Positions 45,351 through 53,410 of a stretch of DNA of 64,000 bases are shown one piece after another. The notes beneath the pieces were generated by a model. That model had not been told where the DNA came from. It saw nothing but the letters and a program-made list of their open reading frames with translations, and did not search any database. Source of the stretch: Paenibacillus sp. XY044 (GTDB lineage: Bacteria > Bacillota > Bacilli > Paenibacillales > Paenibacillaceae); contig NZ_NQMO01000005.1 in the NCBI RefSeq assembly GCF_002257645.1, positions 248,001 to 312,000 of the forward strand, read 5' to 3'. How positions within the stretch are numbered: position 1 is the first letter of the stretch; the number at the start of each line of letters is the position of its first letter. A program made the position numbers and the translations under genes.

Positions 45351-46106
45351 TTATCGGGGCGGATTCATGATCAGCATAAGAATGCTCTTATCCAGCGTAT
45401 CATTCCAGTCTATAAAACAATCGGATACCGGCTGGTGCAGCAGACTGTTTAAGTGCTTGCTGCCTATTATATACTCTTTTTCCAGCCTGCTCTTCACCGT
45501 ATTCAGCAAGCGGCCATGGCCCAGCCGGATCAGCTCCTTCTCCAGCTCCAGGTATACGCCGTTTCGTACCACCAGCAGCGTTCTGGGATTGAGCTCATAA
45601 GATTCAATCTGTTCGGGCGTTTTTTGAATCTTCTGGCAAATGCGAAGCATTTCCGATTCAACTTCGGATTTCACAGGGTACTCCCTGTTGACCGCAGCGC
45701 CCTGTTTGCCCGCTTCTGCCGATACGACCGTGATCATCCCCGAGCCTTTTTGGAGATTCCAGTCATAATACACCTCTTCCGGCCTCAATCCGTTCATGAT
45801 TTCAAGATAACCAATAATTTCGGGAATCACCGCCTGCATCAGATTGGCCCTGGTCTGCACAATCATGTCCTCCTGCTCCTGTTCCAGCAGGATGCGTTCA
45901 GACGGCGTCAGGAAGTTGCGCAAATATATCGTAATAAAGGTGTGACCGATAGAAACCACCACGGATTCAGGTCCTTTGCCAAAGTGGTCTCTTAATAGCT
46001 TGCTGGTATAGCTGGCAAAGAGCTGATGAAATGGTTGTTGGTTATGTAATTGATCCATTGAATTAGACGCGTCGTTGCGGTACGTTACTGAAAATGATTG
46101 CTGCAA
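45351..46106 (-). CDS. DUF2294 protein (two-domain)
   Basis: Soluble protein of 235-251 residues with two copies of the DUF2294 fold: LFASYTSKLLRDHFGKGPESVVVSIG, then a second copy with TPEQIESYELNPRTLLVVRNG. The family is associated with sodium-dependent bicarbonate transport in some genomes. Start is uncertain: TTG 46106 or ATG 46058, neither with a clear ribosome site. A strong AGGAGGG at 46146-46152 lies too far upstream. An intrinsic terminator at 46214-46257 lies in its leader. Confidence 0.75.
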   Translation of the reverse strand: MQQSFSVTYRNDASNSMDQLHNQQPFHQLFASYTSKLLRDHFGKGPESVVVSIGHTFITIYLRNFLTPSERILLEQEQEDMIVQTRANLMQAVIPEIIGYLEIMNGLRPEEVYYDWNLQKGSGMITVVSAEAGKQGAAVNREYPVKSEVESEMLRICQKIQKTPEQIESYELNPRTLLVVRNGVYLELEKELIRLGHGRLLNTVKSRLEKEYIIGSKHLNSLLHQPVSDCFIDWNDTLDKSILMLIMNPPR

Positions 46107-46213
46107 GCTGCCATACCGTTGTCCGCAAAAAGCGTGTCTTTATATCCCTCCTGATTACGAAATAAGCGGGTGTTTCCCTGTCCCCGGCACAACCTCCGGG
46201 TCCTCAGCAAAAC

Positions 46214-46359
46214 AAAAAGGCCTAACTTTCCCTTTAACCGCAAGAAAAAGTTAGGCCATAAATGACTTTTATCCAAGGATATATTCATTCATTTACCCGA
46301 CAATATGAAATTGACGTTTACCAGTCTTGATTATAGCATAGGTACGGTTCCAAGAACAA
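46214..46359 (-). promoter_or_regulatory. Promoter and leader terminator/attenuator of the DUF2294 gene
   Basis: On the minus strand TTGTTC (46354-46359) and TATAAT (46330-46335), 18 bp apart, form a SigA-type promoter. An 11-bp perfect stem GGCCTAACTTT (46247-46257 with 46219-46229) plus TTTTTG follows about 65 nt later, before the gene. This may be a short RNA or an attenuator. Confidence 0.6.
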
Positions 46360-46394
46360 CAGCGTTTCACGAAGTGCAAACATGTTTATTTACA

Positions 46395-46568
46395 TAGATT
46401 GAACTAAAGTTTTGCATTGAACATCCTGTTATAACGGCCCAATACGGCTTATCACATTCATTTCTTTAGTTCATTCTATTTACATAGATTGAACTAAAGT
46501 TTTGCATTGAACAACTTGTTATAACGTCCCTATATGGCCAATAACATTCATTTCTTGAGTTCATTCTA
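46395..46568. repeat. Tandem pair of 84-bp inverted-repeat elements
   Basis: Units 46395-46478 and 46485-46568 (period 90) are about 85% alike. Each is bounded by a 15-bp inverted repeat, TAGATTGAACTAAAG and CTTTAGTTCATTCTA, with a 54-bp centre. They resemble small MITE-like palindromes. They lie in the 500-bp gap before the cupin gene; the remaining gap holds the promoter above and no gene. Confidence 0.8.
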
Positions 46569-46609
46569 TTTACAATAAAAAACGAAGCTTAAGAAGCGGA
46601 GGCGACGTC

Positions 46610-47137
46610 ATGAACGGAGCGGAGATCAAAACGATATTCTTTCAGGATGACGGTGTCATCCCGGGCAACCCCAACCTGCCGGTAATCCTATACTTGGGTT
46701 CGCTTAAGGATGAACCGGAGGAAGCGGAAGCCGTTTTTAACCGCAACGGCTGGCTGAACAGCTGGACGAACGGCGTCTTTGATTATCATCATTATCACAG
46801 CAATGCGCATGAGGTGCTGGGGGTCATTCGCGGCTCCGCGGTTCTCCAGCTCGGCGGTGCACATGGCCAGAAGGTCGAGCTTAACGCCGGTGACGTCGCC
46901 GTCCTCCCGGCTGGAACCGGGCATAAGCGATGCTCCGCCAGCAAAGATTTCAAGGTGGTCGGAGCCTATCCGGACGGCATGGATTACAATCTGTGCACCG
47001 GCAAGCCCGGGGAACGTCCAGGAGTACTGGAGGATATTGCCCGTGTGCCGCTCCCGACTACCGATCCGTTGTACGGTGCGGCCGGCCCGCTGACGAGTGC
47101 CTGGAAGCCGCAGCAGCATACGGGAAATCACGCCTGA
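46610..47137 (+). CDS. Cupin-domain protein (YjlB-like)
   Basis: Single-domain cupin of 175 residues with metal-ligand motif DYHHYHSNAHEVLGVIRG (His58, His60, His64, Glu65 region) and a second motif LPAGTGHKRCSA. Probably a small metalloenzyme or sugar-isomerase-like protein; function not known. AAGCGGAGG precedes ATG 46610. It is separate from the downstream two-component operon. Confidence 0.8.
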   Translation: MNGAEIKTIFFQDDGVIPGNPNLPVILYLGSLKDEPEEAEAVFNRNGWLNSWTNGVFDYHHYHSNAHEVLGVIRGSAVLQLGGAHGQKVELNAGDVAVLPAGTGHKRCSASKDFKVVGAYPDGMDYNLCTGKPGERPGVLEDIARVPLPTTDPLYGAAGPLTSAWKPQQHTGNHA

Positions 47138-47246
47138 ACCGTCCTTAGACAACCGCTGAATGAACGAGCCCCGTGAAGCGGAATGCAATACAGCCGTTTA
47201 GCCTGTTAATCCGCAAGACATATCACCCATTTGACATTCCTGACAA

Positions 47247-47263
47247 AATAGGTTTCGATTAGG
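47247..47263 (+). promoter_or_regulatory. 11-bp direct-repeat site upstream of the response-regulator gene
   Basis: AATAGGTTTCGATTAGG contains AATAGG and ATTAGG with an 11-bp period. It aligns with CTTAAGGTTTCGTTAAG at 49364-49380, sharing AGGTTTCG and TTA-G. Position 30-45 nt before the start fits autoregulation by the response regulator. A TTGACA lies at 47231-47236. Confidence 0.5.
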
Positions 47264-47291
47264 ATCAAACGTCAATTGAGGTGAACATGCC

Positions 47292-47978
47292 ATGCGGCTT
47301 CTTGTCATTGAGGACGATAAGCATTTATCCGATACCGTATGCGAAACGACCCGCGACCTGTTCGAGGCCGATCAGGCTTTCGACGGCGAAGAGGGGCTGT
47401 ATCTCGCCCAACAAAATATATACGATGTCATCATTCTGGATATTATGATGCCGGGTATGAACGGCTACGAAGTGCTGACCCATCTTCGGGAATACGGCAT
47501 CTCCACGCCGGTGCTGATTCTGACCGCCAAGGACGGCATCGACGACAAGATTCAGGGCTTCAAGAAGGGGGCCGACGACTATCTGGTCAAGCCGTTCCAC
47601 CGCGAGGAGCTCCTGCTCCGCCTGGAAGCGATCGTCCGGCGCTCCGTCGGAGGGTTCAGGGAGCACACCCTCTCCTTTAAGGAGCTCCGGCTTAACCTGA
47701 AGAGCCGTACGGTCAACATCGGCGAGGAAGCGATCCTGCTGAACGGCAAGCAGATCGACCTGCTGGAATACCTGATGAACAACAAAAATATCATCGTGAC
47801 CAAAGAGCAAATTTTTGACCGGGTCTGGGGCATGGATTCCAGTACCACCAATACGGTGATCGAGGTCTATATCAGCAACCTGCGCAAAAAGTTCAAGGCG
47901 GCCGGTTACGACAAATACATCAAGACAATCCGCGGCATGGGATACATGCTGTCGGAGAACGGTGATGACCATGAATAA
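47292..47978 (+). CDS. OmpR-family response regulator, CiaR-like
   Basis: 228-residue regulator: receiver with phospho-Asp50 (VIILDIMMPG), Lys near 101 (ADDYLVKPF), then a winged helix (QIFDRVWGMDSSTTNTVIEVYISNLRKKFK). Strings such as FDGEEGLY and FDRVWGMDSSTT closely echo streptococcal CiaR as I recall it. Its stop overlaps the kinase start by 14 nt. A candidate binding repeat lies upstream and another before the VTC operon. Confidence 0.92.
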   Translation: MRLLVIEDDKHLSDTVCETTRDLFEADQAFDGEEGLYLAQQNIYDVIILDIMMPGMNGYEVLTHLREYGISTPVLILTAKDGIDDKIQGFKKGADDYLVKPFHREELLLRLEAIVRRSVGGFREHTLSFKELRLNLKSRTVNIGEEAILLNGKQIDLLEYLMNNKNIIVTKEQIFDRVWGMDSSTTNTVIEVYISNLRKKFKAAGYDKYIKTIRGMGYMLSENGDDHE

Positions 47979-49251
47979 AAACAAGGTGATCCGCCACCAG
48001 CAGCTCCGGCTAATGCTGTACAACCTGATCGCGTTCACCGTTCTGTTCGGCTTGTTCGGCACGATCGTATTCGGCCAAATGCGGACGACGCTGTTTGCCA
48101 AAACCGACCGGGATCTGACGATGTACAAAAGCATCATCGAATCCAGGTTTGGCGGCAGTCCGCTCCAGGAAGGCTCATCGGAAAGATTACGGTTTGGCAG
48201 GGTCATGCCGCCCCCAAGCCCCCGAATCATTCCGGTCCAGTGGAACAGCAAAGGGGAAATTGCCAACATCCAGCAGATCGGCATGCTGAACTACGAAAAT
48301 TACGGTTTGGAAAACCTGAAATTCGATCCGTCCACAATCGGCGTCATATCCAATCTGACACTGAACGGCACGTATCACTTCCGCACGCTTACCGTTCCCG
48401 ATCCACTCTTCAAGGACAGCTACATCCAGCTGCTGACCGATGTCGATACCGAGCATAGTCTGCTGGGCAACTTCAAGCGTATCATCATCATTTGCGCGAC
48501 CGTGTTTATCCTGTTATCGATCACGGCCAGCATCATATTATCCCGGAAAACGATGAAGCCGGTCATCCGCTCCTGGGAGAAGCAGGTGGAGTTTGTGGAG
48601 AATGCGTCCCATGAATTGCGCACCCCGCTCACCATCATCCAAAACAAGCTGGAACTGCTGCAGACCATGCCGGATAAAAAAATCGTGGACACGTTCGAGA
48701 ACATCGCCTTGTCCCTCTCGGAAACGCGCCGACTGTCCCGGCTCACGACCGATCTGCTCACGCTGGCCAGGGCCGACTCCACCGAAACCCAGCTGGAGAA
48801 GCAGTCCGTCGAGCTTGACGAATTAATCCACGAAATGTGCAGCCCATATATCGAAATCGCCGAGCTCTCGGACAAGCATATCTGGCTCCGGCTGACGAGC
48901 AAGGCCCGAATTCAGGCAGATCCCGCCCGAATGCACCAGTTGATGGTCATTCTGCTGGACAACGCCCTTAAGTACACGAAAGAGCACGACAGCATCGGCA
49001 TCAGCACCTATACCAAGGAAAACCGGGTGTTTATCGAAGTCAGCGACACCGGCATCGGTATCAGCGAGGAAGGGCTGAGGCGCGTCTTCGACCGGTTCTA
49101 CCGTGAAGACCGGGCACGCTCCAGAGAGAGCGGCGGCTCCGGTCTCGGGCTCTCGATCGCCCAGTGGATCGTGCACAGCCATCATGGCACCATCCAGGCG
49201 CTTCACAACCATCCGAAGGGTGTCATTATCCGCATCCGTCTGCCCAAATAA
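47965..49251 (+). CDS. Membrane sensor histidine kinase, CiaH-like
   Basis: 428-residue kinase: a short cytosolic N-terminus, membrane helix about 17-38, an extracytoplasmic domain of about 130 residues, a second helix (173-193), then dimerisation/phosphoacceptor helix with His216 (ENASHELRTPL) and ATPase boxes (LDNALKYTKEHD, ISDTGIGI-like DTGIGISEEG, SGGSGLGLSIAQWIV). I prefer ATG 47965, 7 nt after GGAG; GTG 47962 is too near. A terminator follows at 49293. Confidence 0.92.
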   Translation: MTMNKNKVIRHQQLRLMLYNLIAFTVLFGLFGTIVFGQMRTTLFAKTDRDLTMYKSIIESRFGGSPLQEGSSERLRFGRVMPPPSPRIIPVQWNSKGEIANIQQIGMLNYENYGLENLKFDPSTIGVISNLTLNGTYHFRTLTVPDPLFKDSYIQLLTDVDTEHSLLGNFKRIIIICATVFILLSITASIILSRKTMKPVIRSWEKQVEFVENASHELRTPLTIIQNKLELLQTMPDKKIVDTFENIALSLSETRRLSRLTTDLLTLARADSTETQLEKQSVELDELIHEMCSPYIEIAELSDKHIWLRLTSKARIQADPARMHQLMVILLDNALKYTKEHDSIGISTYTKENRVFIEVSDTGIGISEEGLRRVFDRFYREDRARSRESGGSGLGLSIAQWIVHSHHGTIQALHNHPKGVIIRIRLPK

Positions 49252-49292
49252 ACGGTCCCACTCCGATTGGGCCACCCCGTCTATATCGCCAA

Positions 49293-49330
49293 CCCTCACA
49301 TCTTAATCACGAAGATGTGAGGGTTTTTTT
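49293..49330 (+). terminator. Terminator of the two-component operon
   Basis: CCCTCACATCTT (49293-49304) pairs perfectly with AAGATGTGAGGG (49312-49323), followed by seven T. It separates the regulators from the VTC operon. Confidence 0.95.
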
Positions 49331-49363
49331 GGCGTTTTCCTGGAATTTTCATGAAATTTCCAA

Positions 49364-49396
49364 CTTAAGGTTTCGTTAAGTTTACACTGCGATAAT
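49364..49396 (+). promoter_or_regulatory. Response-regulator box and -10 of the VTC-DUF4956-CotH operon
   Basis: CTTAAG-GTTTC-GTTAAG (49364-49380) matches the CiaR-box pattern NTTAAG-N5-NTTAAG. A GATAAT -10-like hexamer lies at 49391-49396. The repeats cover the -35 position, where no good hexamer is present, as expected for an activator-dependent promoter. Confidence 0.6.
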
Positions 49397-49436
49397 ACAA
49401 ATCGTGAACAAATTTTACAAAAGGAGGATTGAGGCT

Positions 49437-50150
49437 TTGAACCCAGCAGGAACGACCCCCGAACGGCCGCCAGTCAAAGGACGCCGGGAGCTGAAGCATG
49501 CGATCACCCGGCTCGACTGTCACCTGCTCCGCAGCAACCTGCAGCACTTCATGACGCTTGACCCCCATGCCAAACAGAACGGGCAATATTTGATCCGGAG
49601 CGTGTATTTCGATAATTTTGACAACAAGATTCTGAACCAGAAGAAGGAAGGGTTGTACCACCGGGACAAGTTTCGGGTGAGATTGTACGACCACGACACC
49701 AGCTTTATTAATCTGGAGAAGAAGAGCAAGCGCGATAATTTGTGCTACAAGGAAAAATGCCGGATCACCGCTGAAGAATACGAGCGGATCCGTATAGGCG
49801 ACACCGCCTGGATGGAGGAGGACGACCGTCCCCTCATGCGCGAGCTGTCCGTACACATGAACCTGTTTCAGCTGAAGCCTGTCTGCGTCGTGGATTATAT
49901 CCGCGAGGTGTACATTTACGAACAGGGGAATGTGCGGGTAACTTTTGACAGCTCCGTTAAAACCAGCTACAAGGATATCAATATCCTGAACCCGGATTTA
50001 TTGATGGTCGAGACCCTCGACCCGAACATGGTCATCCTGGAGGTCAAATACGACGAGTATCTCCCGGATGTGATCAAATACCTTCTGCAAGTAAAGGACT
50101 GCCGGAAGACATCCTTTTCCAAATACCAGTACAGCCGGATGTACGGCTGA
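49437..50150 (+). CDS. VTC-domain protein (polyphosphate polymerase fold)
   Basis: 237-residue cytosolic triphosphate-tunnel protein. Tunnel residues are visible: YLIRSVYFD, DKFRVRLYDHD (paired Arg), INLEKKSK and YKEK (basic), RVTFDSSV and the acidic ILEVKYDEYLP. These agree with yeast Vtc4-type polymerases that make polyphosphate from ATP. Start TTG 49437, 9 nt after AAAGGAGG; a GTG at 49404 precedes that site. It lacks the SPX domain of the yeast enzyme. First gene of a three-gene operon. Confidence 0.85.
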   Translation: MNPAGTTPERPPVKGRRELKHAITRLDCHLLRSNLQHFMTLDPHAKQNGQYLIRSVYFDNFDNKILNQKKEGLYHRDKFRVRLYDHDTSFINLEKKSKRDNLCYKEKCRITAEEYERIRIGDTAWMEEDDRPLMRELSVHMNLFQLKPVCVVDYIREVYIYEQGNVRVTFDSSVKTSYKDINILNPDLLMVETLDPNMVILEVKYDEYLPDVIKYLLQVKDCRKTSFSKYQYSRMYG

Positions 50151-50204
50151 GCACCAGAGCCCCAATAGCGGTGGCATCCCATTTAAAATTCGGAGGAACG
50201 ATTC

Positions 50205-50897
50205 ATGGATCAAACGACAACCACCAATTTTTCGGATATATTCAAATCCAGCTTTTTGGAGAAAACGAGCAGCTTCTCCATCGTCGATTCGCTGATCGGC
50301 ATCGTAGTCGCGTTCGCGGTCGGGCTGTTCATTTACGTCATTTACAAAAAAACCTTCAGCGGGGTGATGTACTCCCACAGCTTCAACATCTCGCTGATCG
50401 TAATGACCATGGCAACCGCCCTGATCATCATGGGGATATCCACTAACATCGTGCTGTCCCTCGGCATGGTCGGCGCCCTCTCCATCGTCCGGTTCCGGAC
50501 GCCGATCAAGGATCCGATGGATCTGATCTTTATTTTCTGGTCGGTCGCTTCCGGCATTCTGTGCGGCGCGGGCCTCATCCCGCTCGTCATCATCGGCGCG
50601 ATCCTGATCGGTCTGGTTCTCCTCTTCTTTGTGAACCGCCTCACCATCGACAACCCGTACCTGCTGGTCGTGAAATACACGAACGCCGAGGTGGAAAAGC
50701 CGCTGGAGCACATGATCTCCATGCAATCCAAAAAGCACAGCATCAAGTCCAAATCCGTCGTTCCCGGCAGCGGGCTGGAAATGACCTATGAAATCCGCTT
50801 GAAGGACAACAACACCGACTTTGTGCAGCAGATCATGGGCATGGAAGGCGTCACCTCCGCCATCATGCTGAGCTACGACGGCAACTTCACCGCGTAA
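50205..50897 (+). CDS. DUF4956 membrane protein
   Basis: 230-residue protein: four membrane helices in residues 20-145 with the family core GALSIVRFRTPIKDPMDLIF (about 88-107), then a soluble C-terminal domain of about 85 residues that resembles an MgtC/ACT-like domain. GGAGG lies 9 nt before ATG. The family regularly accompanies VTC-domain and CotH genes. The assumed role is a membrane partner of the polymerase or kinase; unproven. Confidence 0.85.
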   Translation: MDQTTTTNFSDIFKSSFLEKTSSFSIVDSLIGIVVAFAVGLFIYVIYKKTFSGVMYSHSFNISLIVMTMATALIIMGISTNIVLSLGMVGALSIVRFRTPIKDPMDLIFIFWSVASGILCGAGLIPLVIIGAILIGLVLLFFVNRLTIDNPYLLVVKYTNAEVEKPLEHMISMQSKKHSIKSKSVVPGSGLEMTYEIRLKDNNTDFVQQIMGMEGVTSAIMLSYDGNFTA

Positions 50898-50938
50898 GTC
50901 CCGAAGCAACCATTTTGGGACGGAAGGGAGTTTGACGC

Positions 50939-53143
50939 TTGGTGAAAAACAGAACTATTGTAGCGGCCGCGGCGCTGCTCGTCGTGCTGTTCGTCACGGT
51001 AACGGCCGTTCTTCCGAAAGCGGGACTGGAAACCGTCAGCCTGGCCGATACCTACATGGAGAAGGTGTTTGACAAGAGCAAGGTCCATACGGTGGACATT
51101 ACGATGAACCCGAAGGATCTGCAGTCGATCCTGGACAGCCCGCTGGACGAAGAAATGATGCAGGCCAACGTGACCGTGGACGGCAAGCAGGTCGACGGGG
51201 TCGGCATCCGGGTCAAAGGGAACATGACCCTCTCCTCCGTCGCGCAGATGGAGGACTCCGACCGGTACAGCTTTAAGATCGATTTTGATCATTACAACGA
51301 CGACGAGAATCTTTACGGCCTGCGCAAGCTGAACCTCAACAACAATTACAGTGATCCTACGCAAATGCGCGAGTACCTGTCCTATGAGCTGATGAACAAA
51401 ATGGACGTTCCCGCTCCCGGATACGCGTACATGTACGTGACGATCAACGGCAAGGAATGGGGGCTGTACCTCGGCGTGGAAGCGATCGAGGAGCCTTACC
51501 TGCAGCGCAATTTCGGGAACAGCACCGGGGACCTGTACAAGCCGGACGGCACGGGCAGCGACCTGAAATGGATCAGCGATCGTATCAAGGATTACTCCGG
51601 GCTTAACCTAAAAACAAATCCAAATTCCACGCAAACCGCCATGCTAAAGTTCCTCGACACGATCAATCACGGCGGGGATGTCGCGGATGTCGCGGATGTG
51701 GATGAAATGCTGCGGTATTTTGCCGCCACCACCGCACTGGTCAGCTTGGACAGCTACCAGGGACAAATGAAGCATAATTACTATTTGTATGAGCAAAACG
51801 GCAAGTTCTCCATGCTGCCTTGGGACTACAACATGGCCTTTGCCGGCTTCGGCGTTGGCATGGGCGGCGGCATGGGCGGACGCGGAGGCATGAACGGCGG
51901 CCAGGGCCGCGCCGGGAACGGCAACGCCGGCGCTGCTGGAGGAGGAGGCGCAGCCGACGGGAACGCAGGTGCAGCGGCTGCGGGCAACGGCGCCAACGGT
52001 GCTCCTGCTGGCGCTGATGCGGCCGGCCAGGCGCAGGGCAATGCTGGCGCTGCCCAAGGAGGCGGTGTTCCCGCCATGGACGGGCAGAACGGCACGAACG
52101 GTGCACCTGCTGGCGCTGATGCGGCCGGCAAGGCGCAGGGCAATGCGAACCCCGTCCGCCAAGGCATGGGCGGCCAGGGTATGGGCGGCATGGGCATGGA
52201 TATGGCCGCCAATTTCCTGAGCGAGGACAATATCAATTTCAGCATTACGACTCCGGTATCGGGGACGACGCTGGACGAACGGCCATTGATCAAGGCCCTC
52301 CTCTCGGTCGATGAATACCGGGAGAAATATAATAAGTACCTGCAGCAGATCGCCGACGGCTTCTTTGCAGAAGAGAACATGCAGTCGCTGACGACACAGG
52401 TATCTTCCCTAATCGCACCTTATGTGGAAAAAGACCCGACCAAGTTCTACACCAAGGAACAGCTGCTTGAAGGGGCTTCGGGCGATAAGAGCCTGGTGAA
52501 ATTCGCCACCGAACGGGCCGAGTCCATCAAGAAACAGCTGTCCGGAGAGCTGGTCGTCGAAGCCCAGACCGATGGCGGGTTCGGCGATTTCGGCGGCCAA
52601 CCGCCGGGAATGAATGGCCAGGCCGCGGCCGGCGAGGCGGCGCAGGGCGGCAATGGCGGTGCGCAAGCGGCGCAGAACGGCGGGCCGAACGCGGCCGGCG
52701 ATCCGCAGAGCCAAGCCGGTGGAGCGGACGGAGACGCCGTTCCCCAGGGGCAAGGGGCAGGCAATGCGCCGCAAGGCCAGGCCGGGGGAGCGGCACCGGC
52801 CTGGCTGGACGGGCAGATGCCGGGGAACATGCAGCCCCCGGACGGGCAGATGCAACCGCCCCAGGGAATGCAGGGCGGACCGGGCCAGGGCAATATGCCA
52901 TGGGCCGGTGGCCAGGGAGGCGGCGGCAACAACCGCGGCGGCTTCCCCGGCATGCCGGGAATGGGCGGCAATAACCAGAATGCCGAGACGGGCCGCTTTA
53001 CGACCGCGGACCTCATCATCGCGTCGGTCTTCTTCGTCCTTCTGATCGGGGTCACCCTGTTTGCGATGTTCTTCAACCGCCGGAGAACGCCTAAACCAAG
53101 GCGGACGGAATCGCAGGCGACTGAGCAAGATCTCGCAAGCTGA
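50939..53143 (+). CDS. CotH-kinase-domain surface protein with Gly/Ala/Asn-rich inserts
   Basis: 734-residue protein, type II topology: N-terminal membrane anchor (6-26), CotH kinase domain from about 45 (VDGVGIRVKGNMTLSS, SFKIDFDHYN, LRKLNLNNNYSDPTQMREYLSYEL, LYLGVEAIEEPYLQ) and the metal-binding LPWDYNMAF near 295. A first low-complexity insert (about 302-420) interrupts the domain, which resumes at FLSEDNINFSITTPV. A second insert (about 540-690) precedes a C-terminal helix (TADLIIASVFFVLLIGVTLF). Start TTG 50939, 8 nt after GGGAG. CotH proteins are atypical kinases phosphorylating secreted or spore-coat proteins. Confidence 0.85.
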   Translation: MVKNRTIVAAAALLVVLFVTVTAVLPKAGLETVSLADTYMEKVFDKSKVHTVDITMNPKDLQSILDSPLDEEMMQANVTVDGKQVDGVGIRVKGNMTLSSVAQMEDSDRYSFKIDFDHYNDDENLYGLRKLNLNNNYSDPTQMREYLSYELMNKMDVPAPGYAYMYVTINGKEWGLYLGVEAIEEPYLQRNFGNSTGDLYKPDGTGSDLKWISDRIKDYSGLNLKTNPNSTQTAMLKFLDTINHGGDVADVADVDEMLRYFAATTALVSLDSYQGQMKHNYYLYEQNGKFSMLPWDYNMAFAGFGVGMGGGMGGRGGMNGGQGRAGNGNAGAAGGGGAADGNAGAAAAGNGANGAPAGADAAGQAQGNAGAAQGGGVPAMDGQNGTNGAPAGADAAGKAQGNANPVRQGMGGQGMGGMGMDMAANFLSEDNINFSITTPVSGTTLDERPLIKALLSVDEYREKYNKYLQQIADGFFAEENMQSLTTQVSSLIAPYVEKDPTKFYTKEQLLEGASGDKSLVKFATERAESIKKQLSGELVVEAQTDGGFGDFGGQPPGMNGQAAAGEAAQGGNGGAQAAQNGGPNAAGDPQSQAGGADGDAVPQGQGAGNAPQGQAGGAAPAWLDGQMPGNMQPPDGQMQPPQGMQGGPGQGNMPWAGGQGGGGNNRGGFPGMPGMGGNNQNAETGRFTTADLIIASVFFVLLIGVTLFAMFFNRRRTPKPRRTESQATEQDLAS

Positions 53144-53183
53144 CCGTCTCATCCTTATATAGCAAAGCAAGCTTCGCATGAAC

Positions 53184-53246
53184 AACAAAAGAGGCAGTCC
53201 GTATCGGCGACCCTATAAGGGCCTGGTACGGTCTGCCTCTTTTGTT
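53184..53246 (+). terminator. Terminator of the VTC-DUF4956-CotH operon
   Basis: A 20-bp stem with one mismatch: AACAAAAGAGGCAGTCCGTA (53184-53203) with TACGGTCTGCCTCTTTTGTT (53227-53246). Confidence 0.92.
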
Positions 53247-53269
53247 ATTAACAATAAAATTAAAATGTC

Positions 53270-53364
53270 GCAGCCTCCCTTTAGGGGGAATGGCTGTTTT
53301 TTCATATAGGATCTCTTTGGCGGAGAGTGGCTGATGTTTTCATACCCAGTTCCCTTTTATGACG
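53270..53364. repeat. Second copy of the terminator-derived array
   Basis: GCAGCC-TCCCTTTA-GGGGGAATGGCTG (53270-53296) mirrors the tatA terminator. Units with TGGCTG-TTTTCAT start at 53291 and 53328, 37 bp apart. The same order terminator, array, 239-bp element is seen at 26783-27349. Confidence 0.75.
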
Positions 53365-53410
53365 ATGATCATTTGCCTTTTGGCCATCCACAGTATGAAA
53401 AACGATGTCT

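Noticed and set aside
46110..46213. GC-rich leader part considered as a known riboswitch
   Set aside because: I compared it from memory with c-di-GMP, preQ1, ykkC and ydaO motifs and found no core match.
46085..46288. 67-codon open frame upstream of the DUF2294 gene
   Set aside because: It runs through a strong intrinsic terminator hairpin and shows no ribosome site or family pattern.
51644..53188. Several long open frames on the minus strand inside the CotH gene
   Set aside because: They arise from the Gly/Ala-rich, stop-poor repeats; Arg/Pro/Ala-rich nonsense with no domain.
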